Positions 7,334 to 12,965 of a stretch of DNA of 12,965 bases are shown here, in pieces. Below the pieces are notes generated by a model. The model ran no database searches. It worked only from the letters and a program-made list of their open reading frames with translations, and was not told where the DNA came from. Where the stretch lies: the NCBI GenBank assembly GCA_025451135.1, contig JANWKW010000054.1, forward strand, positions 1 to 12,965. Direction: 5' to 3'. How positions within the stretch are numbered: the stretch's first letter is position 1; every line of letters starts with the position of its first letter. A program made the position numbers and the translations under genes. This DNA comes from Vulcanimicrobiia bacterium (GTDB lineage: Bacteria; Vulcanimicrobiota; Vulcanimicrobiia; Vulcanimicrobiales; Vulcanimicrobiaceae).

Positions 7334-8254
7334 GTGAGCGACGACGTCGACGCCGTCGTCCTGCTCGGCTTCGGCGGCCCGCGCACGCCGGCGGAGGTGC
7401 GTCCGTTCCTCGACCGGATCCTCGCCGGGCGTCCCGTTCCGCCCGCGCGTTACGAAGCGGTCGTCGAGAACTACCGCGTCATCGGCGGCTTCTCGCCTTA
7501 TAACGACCGCACCGAACGGCAGGCCGAGGCGTTGGCCGCGGCCCTGCGCGAGCGCGGCATCGCGACGCCGGTGACGATCGCCTACCGCAACGTCGCGCCG
7601 TTCAACGACGACATCGTCGACGTCCTCGCGCGCGCGGGAGCGCGCCGCGTGCTGGCCGTGCCGCTCGCCGTCTTCGGCGGCGAGGAGAGCGACGAGCGCT
7701 ACATCCGCGACTTCGATCGTGCGCTTGCGGCCGCCGGCCCGGACGCGCCGGACGTCGCGTATCTGCCGCCGTTCTTCGACGACCCGGCGTTCGTACGCGC
7801 GCAGGCCGAGACGATCCGCGAAGCGCTGGCGACGCTCGGGCGCGAGCGCTTCGACGGCGTGCGCGTCATCTTCACCGCGCACAGCATACCGACCGCGACC
7901 CCCGGCACGTACGCCGACGACTTCGCCCGCGCGGCGAAGCTGGTCGCCGACGAGCTCGCGCTTCCGGATTGGAGCACGGCCTATCAGAGCCGCAGCGGCA
8001 GTCCGCAGACGCCATGGCTCGGGCCGGACGTGCGCGACGAAGTGCGCGCGCTGCCGGCGGCCGGCGTCGCCGACGTCATCCTGGTCGCGATCGGCTTCCT
8101 GTGCGATCAAGTCGAGGTGCTCTTCGACTTGGACGTCGTTGCGGCCGGTATCGCCCGCGAGGCGGGCGTTCGTCTCGTGCGCGCGGAGACGATGAACGCG
8201 CGGCCCGCCTTTATCGCGGCACTCGCCGATCGCGTCGCCGAGGCGCTGCGATGA
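7334..8254 (+). CDS. hemH: Ferrochelatase, probably coproporphyrin ferrochelatase (CpfC type)
   Basis: This cytoplasmic or membrane-associated enzyme inserts Fe2+ into a porphyrin. At 306 residues it has the short length of Gram-positive HemH/CpfC. VVLLGFGGP (8-16) opens the fold. YRVIGGFSP (47-55), AYRNVAPF (83-90) and the catalytic His183 in TAHSIP (181-186) follow. Glu261 lies in FLCDQVEVLFDLD (255-267), which matches the F.xDHxEVLYD block of CpfC proteins rather than the E. coli pattern. One oddity is Gln259 where that block normally has His. The start is GTG at 7334, 7 bases after the hemE stop. An ATG at 7326 runs into a stop after three codons. The stop overlaps the hemY ATG (ATGA). 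Use of coproporphyrin rather than protoporphyrin is inferred from motif, length and gene order. Confidence 0.95.
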   Translation: MSDDVDAVVLLGFGGPRTPAEVRPFLDRILAGRPVPPARYEAVVENYRVIGGFSPYNDRTERQAEALAAALRERGIATPVTIAYRNVAPFNDDIVDVLARAGARRVLAVPLAVFGGEESDERYIRDFDRALAAAGPDAPDVAYLPPFFDDPAFVRAQAETIREALATLGRERFDGVRVIFTAHSIPTATPGTYADDFARAAKLVADELALPDWSTAYQSRSGSPQTPWLGPDVRDEVRALPAAGVADVILVAIGFLCDQVEVLFDLDVVAAGIAREAGVRLVRAETMNARPAFIAALADRVAEALR

Positions 8255-9627
8255 AGCGCATCGCGATCCTGGGCGGCGGCATCGCCGGGCTCTCGGCGGC
8301 GTACTATCTGCGCGAAGCGGCGCGCGCGCGCGGCGCGGAGGTGGAGATCGTCCTGCTCGAACGCTCGGAGCGCGTGGGCGGCGTGAGCGCGACCGCTCGC
8401 GACGGCGAGAACCTGCTCGAGCTCGGGCCCGATTCGCTGGTCACGACCAAGCCGTGGGCGATGGACCTGATCCGCGCGCTCGGACTCGAGGACCGGACGA
8501 TCGGCGTGACCGCGGGCGGCTACGCCGGCGTGCTCCGCGGCGATCGCATCGTGCCGCTCAACGACGGCTTCCGGTTCTTCACGCCGACCTCGCTGCGGTC
8601 GCTCGCGACCAGCGGGCTGCTGAGCTGGAAGGGCCTGGCGCGCGCGGCCGCCGAGCCGTTCGTCCCGGCGCGCCGCAGCGAGACCGACGAGAGCTTGGCG
8701 TCGTTCGTCACGCGCCGGCTCGGGCGCGAGGTCCTCGACCGGCTCGCGCAGCCGCTCATCGGCGGCGTCTATTCGGGCGATCCGCAGACCCTCTCGATGC
8801 GCGCGACCATGCCGCAGTTCCTCGCGTACGAACGCAGGTACGGAAGCCTGGTCCGTGCGATGCGCGCGACCCCCGCGCCGAAGCGCGGCTCCGTCTTCAC
8901 AACCCTGCGGGGCGGCCTCGGCACGCTGGTCGACGCACTGCGTCGCGAGCTGGGAGCGATCGCGCGAGAGAATGTCGAGGTCGCGAGCGCGAGCTACGAT
9001 GCGGGTTCGGGCTGGACCGTCGCCTGCGCGGATGGATCGCAGGTCCGCGCGGACGCCGTCATCTGCGCGTTGCCGTCATACGCCGCGGCCGCCGTCCTCG
9101 CGGCCCAGAACGAGCCGCTCGCGCGAGCGCTGGCGGCCATCCGCTACCATTCGGTGGCGACGGTCTCGCTCTCGTTCGACGAGCCGCCGGCGGCGATCCC
9201 CGCGACCTGTTACGGGTTCGTCGTCCCGTTCGCGGAGAAGCGCTCGATCACGGCCTGCACGATCGCGTCGCGCAAGTACGCCGGTCGCGCGCCGGACGGG
9301 GCGACCCTGGTGCGCGCGTTCGTCGGCGGCGCGCTGCAGCCGGAGATGCTCGCGCTCGACGACGATGCGATGCTCGCCGCCGTCCTGCGCGATATCCGGC
9401 CGCTGCTCGGGATCGACGCCGCGCCCACGCTGGTCAAGATCCGCCGTTGGGAACGCTGCCTGCCGGAGTACCGCGTCGGCCACGTCGCGTTGGTCGACAG
9501 CCTGGAGCGCAGCGCCGCGGAGATCCCGGCGTTCGCGCTGGCCGGCAGCGCCTACCGCGGCTCCGGCGTGCCGGACACGATCCGCACCGCGCAGGTCGCA
9601 GCGGAAGCGATCGCGGCGCTGCTCTAA
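8251..9627 (+). CDS. hemY: HemY-type porphyrinogen oxidase (coproporphyrinogen III oxidase CgoX / protoporphyrinogen oxidase)
   Basis: This FAD-dependent oxidase takes six electrons from a porphyrinogen to form the aromatic porphyrin. In the coproporphyrin route it makes coproporphyrin III for CpfC; in the classical route it makes protoporphyrin IX. The 458 residues fit the family. The N-terminal Rossmann motif is ILGGGIAGLSAAYYL (6-20), followed by the FAD-ribose acid in LLERSERVGG (35-44). LLELGPDSL (55-63), the QPLIGGVYSGDP block of this family (about 170-181), a GGLGTL block near 228-233, and the C-terminal FAD motif SAYRGSGVPDTI are also visible. ATG at 8251 gives a normal N-terminus and a 4-base ATGA overlap with hemH. 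The frame is open further upstream, but only because of high GC. Its TAA overlaps the stop codon of the convergent GT9 gene. Confidence 0.95.
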   Translation: MKRIAILGGGIAGLSAAYYLREAARARGAEVEIVLLERSERVGGVSATARDGENLLELGPDSLVTTKPWAMDLIRALGLEDRTIGVTAGGYAGVLRGDRIVPLNDGFRFFTPTSLRSLATSGLLSWKGLARAAAEPFVPARRSETDESLASFVTRRLGREVLDRLAQPLIGGVYSGDPQTLSMRATMPQFLAYERRYGSLVRAMRATPAPKRGSVFTTLRGGLGTLVDALRRELGAIARENVEVASASYDAGSGWTVACADGSQVRADAVICALPSYAAAAVLAAQNEPLARALAAIRYHSVATVSLSFDEPPAAIPATCYGFVVPFAEKRSITACTIASRKYAGRAPDGATLVRAFVGGALQPEMLALDDDAMLAAVLRDIRPLLGIDAAPTLVKIRRWERCLPEYRVGHVALVDSLERSAAEIPAFALAGSAYRGSGVPDTIRTAQVAAEAIAALL

Positions 9628-10643
9628 GCGAGCAGCTTCTCCGTCGCGGCGACGATGCGATCGACGTCGAGATGCGCGACGCAGGCGTAGTCGACGCAGT
9701 TCTCTTTCGTATCGCCCTTGTGGCACGGATAGGTCGGGCGCACGATCGCGGTGCGCGGGCCGGCGGGCGCCCAGCGGTCCGGGAAGTCGCTCTGGAACGG
9801 GAAGATGCCGACGGTCGGGCAGCCGACGGCGGCGGCGACGTGCATCGTGCCGGTCGTGATGCCGACGAAGCCGCGCGCGCGCCGCGCGAGCGCGCCGAAC
9901 GCGCCGATGCGGAGTCGGCCGGCGCTCGCGGTCGCTCCGGAGTCCGCGGCGATCGCGTCGCCGATGGGCGCGTCGGCCGCGGTGCCGCTGATCAGCACCG
10001 GCAGTCCGAAACGCTCGCGCAGCGCGCGCGCCAGCGCCGCCCAGCCCCGCGTCGGCCAGATTCCGCGCTTCGTCGCCTCGGCGTTGGTCGGGTGGAGGAC
10101 GACGAACGCGCGCGGCGGTCCCGCGACTCTGGTCGCTCCGCTCCCGACGCTCGGGATGACAAGGGCGGAACACTCCGCCTCGTCGGCTTCGGTCGGCACG
10201 AAGTGCGGCACGGCGCCCGACGCGTCGCAGCCGAGCGCGCGGGCGTAGTCGAGTTGGATGTCGCTCCAATGACTGGTCGCGTCGCCGGTCTCGCTGCGGA
10301 CGACCACGCGGTCGGTGAAGCGATACGAATACAGCCGCCGCGCCTGGCCGACGCGGACCGGGATCTTCGCGAGCTGCGGGATCTTGGCCGTGCGCGCCGT
10401 CGCCCAGGTCACGACGCAGGCGTCGTACCCGCGCGCCGCGAGCGATCCGGCGAGCGCGCGTTCGTCGCCGCCGTCGTCGACCAGGACCGCGTCGTAGTCC
10501 GGCACCCGCTCGAGGGTCGCCCGATGACCGGGTAGAGTGAGCGCGTCGACGCGCTCGTAACGCTGCCGGAGCGCTTGCGCGACCACGCTCGAGACGAGCG
10601 AATCGCCGATCCCGCCGCCCGCGGAGTACACGAGCGCGTTCAC
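9624..10643 (-). CDS. GT9 family glycosyltransferase (heptosyltransferase-like), with a repeat-derived insertion
   Basis: This 339-residue GT-B protein is related to lipopolysaccharide heptosyltransferases. The N-terminus has GGGIGDSLVSS (9-19), with Asp14 at the family's catalytic position. The C-terminal half has FVGITTGTMHVAAAVG (259-274): Thr263-Thr-Gly replaces the Asp-Thr-Gly of WaaC-like enzymes, so the donor may differ. FPFQSDFPDRWAPAG follows, and the tail has three Cys (307, 316, 321) in a Cys-rich end. Residues about 159-176 (ALVIPSVGSGATRVAGPP) look foreign to the fold and come from a dispersed-repeat-like DNA stretch. The start is GTG at 10643, one base after the upstream GT2 stop. 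The TAG stop overlaps the hemY TAA by 4 bases, tail to tail. It is probably the last gene of the right-hand envelope operon. The acceptor is unknown. Confidence 0.9.
   Translation of the reverse strand: MNALVYSAGGGIGDSLVSSVVAQALRQRYERVDALTLPGHRATLERVPDYDAVLVDDGGDERALAGSLAARGYDACVVTWATARTAKIPQLAKIPVRVGQARRLYSYRFTDRVVVRSETGDATSHWSDIQLDYARALGCDASGAVPHFVPTEADEAECSALVIPSVGSGATRVAGPPRAFVVLHPTNAEATKRGIWPTRGWAALARALRERFGLPVLISGTAADAPIGDAIAADSGATASAGRLRIGAFGALARRARGFVGITTGTMHVAAAVGCPTVGIFPFQSDFPDRWAPAGPRTAIVRPTYPCHKGDTKENCVDYACVAHLDVDRIVAATEKLLA
10117..10165 (-). repeat. Dispersed-repeat-like element inside the GT9 coding sequence
   Basis: On the minus strand this stretch reads CTTGTCATCCCGAGCG, then GGGAGCGGAGCGACC and GTCGCGGGACC. 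It resembles a repeat class found scattered through many bacterial genomes, whose core is GTCATCCYGAGCG followed by a GGGACC or AGGATC end. Its spurious translation in another frame, CHPERRERSDQSRGT, is close to the CHPERSEGS peptides this repeat typically produces. It lies in frame in the GT9 gene (residues about 161-176), with no frameshift. This is the only copy I see in the window. Boundaries are approximate. Confidence 0.6.
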
Positions 10644-10644
10644 G

Positions 10645-11523
10645 TCAGGCGTCTTCGTCGAGGGTCTTGACGAGCTCTTGCAGATACATCCCGTCGAGGA
10701 ACTGGCCGCGCGCGAGCGCGCGGATCGGCGCCGGGACGTTCGCGCCGTCGGCCAGCCCGGCCATCCACGCGAGCACCTTGTCGTTGAGGAGATACCGGCC
10801 GCGGAACAGATTGAACCCATATGCCCCGGTCGCCATCTTCACGCGGGCCGACGACGACTTCTCGAGGAACCGGCGCGCCATCCGCGCGCGCTCGAGCGCC
10901 TTGCGCGTCTCGACCACCAGGGTGTTGTCGGTCGGCGGTTTGATGTGCCAGATGTAGGCGTCCCAGGCGAAACTCCAGCGCATGCCGTGTTCGCGCAGGC
11001 GGACGCCCAGTTCGGTATCCTCCCAGCCGTATAATTTGAAGTCCTCGTCGAAGCCGCCGACCGCGTCGAGCGCGTGCTTCGGGACCGAGACGTTGCACGT
11101 GCACAGGAACGCGCGCGAGAGATTGGCCGGCGTCGGCTTCGGCCGCTCGCCGTAGCCCGAGACGTTGAGGATCGGCCCGTTGACGACCATGCTGGCGGTG
11201 TGGTGCGCGGCCTCGTGGGCGGCGACGAAGCCGGGCGGCGCGACGATGTCGTCATCGCAGAACAGGATGACGTAGCCCTCGGCGACCTTCATGCCGGCGT
11301 TGCGCGCCTTGCCGCGATTGGGTTCGGGCTCGTAGACGTAGCGGACCGGCACGACGCGCCGCGCGTGCGCGCGCTCGGCGACGCCCTTGGTATCGTCGCT
11401 CGATCCGTTGTCGACCACCACGATCTCGAAGGACGGCGCGCCGACCTGGTGCTCGAAGGACGCGAGCGCGTGCGCGAGATAGTCCTGACGGTCGCGCGTC
11501 GCGATGACGATCGAGATGCGCAT
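10645..11523 (-). CDS. GT2 family glycosyltransferase
   Basis: This 292-residue GT-A glycosyltransferase opens MRISIVIATRDR, with VVVDNGSSDDT at 35-45, NRGKARNAGM at 69-78 and the metal-binding CDDDI at 89-93 (DDD at 90-92). CNVSVPK (143-149) and YGWEDTELGVRLREHG (165-180) carry the putative catalytic acid pair, and His193 in IWHIKPP follows. The C-terminal 80 residues are helical and end in an acidic tail. The layout closely matches the two GT2 proteins of the left cluster, which suggests old paralogues with different sugar specificity. The ATG shares one base with the stop of the LpxB-like gene (TGATG), and the GT9 GTG follows one base after its own stop, so all three are probably translated by coupling. 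A role in a lipid-linked surface glycan is inferred from neighbours. Confidence 0.9.
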   Translation of the reverse strand: MRISIVIATRDRQDYLAHALASFEHQVGAPSFEIVVVDNGSSDDTKGVAERAHARRVVPVRYVYEPEPNRGKARNAGMKVAEGYVILFCDDDIVAPPGFVAAHEAAHHTASMVVNGPILNVSGYGERPKPTPANLSRAFLCTCNVSVPKHALDAVGGFDEDFKLYGWEDTELGVRLREHGMRWSFAWDAYIWHIKPPTDNTLVVETRKALERARMARRFLEKSSSARVKMATGAYGFNLFRGRYLLNDKVLAWMAGLADGANVPAPIRALARGQFLDGMYLQELVKTLDEDA

Positions 11524-12737
11524 CAGCTCGCCAGCTCCAGAAGCGAGGCCGCCATCCGGTCGGCGGCGCCGACGTGGCCGGTGTAGAGATCGCGCAGCCG
11601 CGCGCCGGTGCTCGCCAGCCAGTCCGCGTCGTCGTAGCGCTCCAGCGCGACGCGCGCGACCCGGCCCGGCGAGAGCGTGCCGTGCAGCTCCGCGATCAGC
11701 ATCTCGCCGGCATCGATGTTGGGCTGGGTGTGATAGGTGAAGCGGGTCGCCGCCGCCAGGACGGCCGCGCCCTTGAGCTTGCGTCCGATCACCGGGATCC
11801 GGTCGAGATAGGTGAGCGGACCGTTGATCGTGATCAGTTCGGGCGCGTTGAGCGGCGTGATCGAGACGACCGGCACGCCCAGGGCGGCCAGCTCGATGGT
11901 CTTGGTCCCCGGCAAGGTCAGCACCAGGCGGGCGCGCTTGGCGGCGGCCAGCGCGTTGCGCAGGATCGGCACGCGCAGCGAGCCGTCCAGGCTCTGCGCG
12001 AACGCGACCTCGCCTTCGTGGACCAATCGGCCCTTCTCCGACCAGATGCGCGGATCGCCGCCCCGGGCGAGCGCCGCGCGCACGGCTTCGAGATCGGTGA
12101 ACGGCGAGATGCCGAAGGCGATCGGGATCTCCGGCCGCTCGCGTTTGATCCGGCGCGCGACCGTCAGGAAGAACGGGATCAACTCCTCGACCTCGTGCGC
12201 GCGCGATCCGGGCATGATCAGGATGCCGTCGAGCGGCGCCGTATCCTCGAGCGGCTGCTCGGCTTCGAGCAGGGCGCCGTCGATCGCCAGGTTGCCGACC
12301 TTGGCGATCCGGTCGGCCGGGACGTCGCATCGTTTGAGCTGTTCCACGTTCGCATCATCGACCGCGTACGCGCGGGCTAAGGTTGCGGCGTACCGGGGCT
12401 TCGCGAACTTATAGGTCGTCGCGATGCCGCCCAAGCGCTTGCGCAGCCGCGCCGCGTGCATCAGGTCGCCGCCCAGGTACTGCACGACGTCGACCGCCGG
12501 CGGTTCGCCGGCGACGCTCCGGCCGAGCGCGAACCGGACGTACTCGGCCGGATCGTAGACGCGCGCCTGCGGGAAGAGCGCGCGCGCCATGGCCGCCTCC
12601 GCTCCGGTCGCGTAGTCGTCGGGGACGAGGAAGATGTGCGCGTCGAGCCGGGGGTCGCGGGCGTACAGGCGCCGGAGCAGCGGCCGCACCCAGCCCGCCA
12701 CCTCGCCCGGTCCGTTGGCCGTCATCGCGATGCGCAC
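11523..12737 (-). CDS. LpxB-like glycosyltransferase (GT19, lipid-A-disaccharide synthase related)
   Basis: LpxB joins UDP-2,3-diacylglucosamine and lipid X into the lipid A disaccharide on the inner membrane. This 404-residue protein shows the GT19 plan. TANGPGEVAGWVRP (6-19) lies where LpxB has its AGE-x-SGD loop. IMPGSRAHEVEEL (174-186) matches the LPGSR..E block, TLPGTKTIELAALGVPVV (274-291) the SGT..LE.ML...P.VV block, and QPNIDAGEMLIAEL (338-351) the C-terminal LPNLLAGRELV.EL block. The central SPSVWAWR segment of true LpxB is missing and is replaced by IATTYKFAKPRY (105-116), so the acceptor or donor may differ. The start is GTG at 12737, 3 bases after the HldE-like stop; an ATG at 12725 is the alternative. 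It overlaps the downstream GT2 by one base. The superfamily is firm; lipid A synthesis as such is uncertain, so no symbol is given. Confidence 0.8.
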   Translation of the reverse strand: MRIAMTANGPGEVAGWVRPLLRRLYARDPRLDAHIFLVPDDYATGAEAAMARALFPQARVYDPAEYVRFALGRSVAGEPPAVDVVQYLGGDLMHAARLRKRLGGIATTYKFAKPRYAATLARAYAVDDANVEQLKRCDVPADRIAKVGNLAIDGALLEAEQPLEDTAPLDGILIMPGSRAHEVEELIPFFLTVARRIKRERPEIPIAFGISPFTDLEAVRAALARGGDPRIWSEKGRLVHEGEVAFAQSLDGSLRVPILRNALAAAKRARLVLTLPGTKTIELAALGVPVVSITPLNAPELITINGPLTYLDRIPVIGRKLKGAAVLAAATRFTYHTQPNIDAGEMLIAELHGTLSPGRVARVALERYDDADWLASTGARLRDLYTGHVGAADRMAASLLELAS

Positions 12738-12740
12738 CGC

Positions 12741-12965
12741 TTACGGCTCCGGCGCGTAGCGCGCGACGATCCGCGCGATCGTGTCGGTGGTCGAGGTGCC
12801 TTCCACGTGCGGCGCGAGCCGGATGACGCCGCCGTGCGCCAGCACGATGTCGCGCTCCGGCAGCTCTTCCTCGCGATACTGCGCGCTCTTCACGTGGACG
12901 TCCGGGCGCACGCCTTCGAGCAGCTGCTCGGGCGTGTTCTCGCCGAAGCCGACCACCGCATCGAC
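12741..12965 (-). CDS. HldE/RfaE2-type heptose-1-phosphate adenylyltransferase, C-terminal fragment
   Basis: Seventy-four C-terminal residues are visible; the rest lies beyond the right edge. FGENTPEQLLEGVRPDVHVK is followed by SAQY, PERDIVLAHGG and GTSTTDTI. These match, in order, the FEEDTPQRLI..LPDLLVKGGDY, GG and STT blocks of the C-terminal cytidylyltransferase-fold domain of HldE (RfaE). That domain makes ADP-heptose from heptose-1-phosphate and ATP in the cytoplasm. The KGGDY/KGTDY motif reads KSAQY here. Whether this is a stand-alone RfaE2 or the end of a fused kinase-adenylyltransferase cannot be seen. It is the first visible gene of the right operon, with the LpxB-like GTG 3 bases downstream, and would supply ADP-heptose to GT9 enzymes. 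Confidence 0.85.
   Translation of the reverse strand, partial: VDAVVGFGENTPEQLLEGVRPDVHVKSAQYREEELPERDIVLAHGGVIRLAPHVEGTSTTDTIARIVARYAPEP

Noticed and set aside
8454..10535. A 693-codon plus-strand open frame crossing hemY and the GT9 gene
   Set aside because: It is out of frame with hemY, antisense to the GT9 gene and shows no motifs.

Overview
This window is a gene-dense, very GC-rich bacterial chromosome segment. It has no tRNA or rRNA gene, no CRISPR array and no insertion sequence. No stretch over 300 bases lacks a gene, and most neighbouring genes overlap or sit within about 12 bases. The gene content suggests a diderm bacterium with a heptose-containing surface glycolipid: two GT9 heptosyltransferase-like enzymes, an LpxB-like glycosyltransferase and the end of an ADP-heptose synthesis enzyme. 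The AspRS carries the signature of the non-discriminating type. The hemE-hemH-hemY order with a Bacillus-like ferrochelatase points to the coproporphyrin-dependent heme route. A lineage such as Candidatus Eremiobacterota (WPS-2) would fit, but that placement is inference and is not proven here.

Layout. (1) Bases 1-4708, minus strand, transcribed right to left: GT2 glycosyltransferase, GT9 heptosyltransferase-like protein, GT2 glycosyltransferase, aspS, then the first 45 residues of an exported protein that runs off the left edge. (2) Bases 4709-4787: a 79-base divergent intergenic region with a perfect 9-bp inverted repeat. (3) Bases 4788-9627, plus strand: a two-domain protein (degenerate RsbW-like ATPase fold plus GNAT-like acetyltransferase), then hemE, hemH and hemY. 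(4) Bases 9624-12965, minus strand, converging on hemY with a 4-base stop-codon overlap: the tail of an HldE/RfaE2-type nucleotidyltransferase, an LpxB-like GT19 protein, a GT2 and a GT9.

How the genes work together. The two minus-strand clusters look like two parts of a cell-envelope glycan programme. The right cluster combines ADP-heptose supply, a lipid-disaccharide-synthase-like step and two transferases. The left cluster adds three more transferases and has aspS embedded at its end. The central cluster takes uroporphyrinogen III to coproporphyrinogen III (HemE), probably oxidises it to coproporphyrin (HemY/CgoX) and inserts iron (HemH/CpfC). The final decarboxylation to heme would need a ChdC/HemQ encoded elsewhere.

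The most unusual signals are a GCCGAACC octamer placed 8-10 bases before the ATG of all three genes that have a non-coding leader, and a dispersed-repeat-like element read in frame inside the second GT9 gene. I see no clear evidence for a wholly new multi-gene system.
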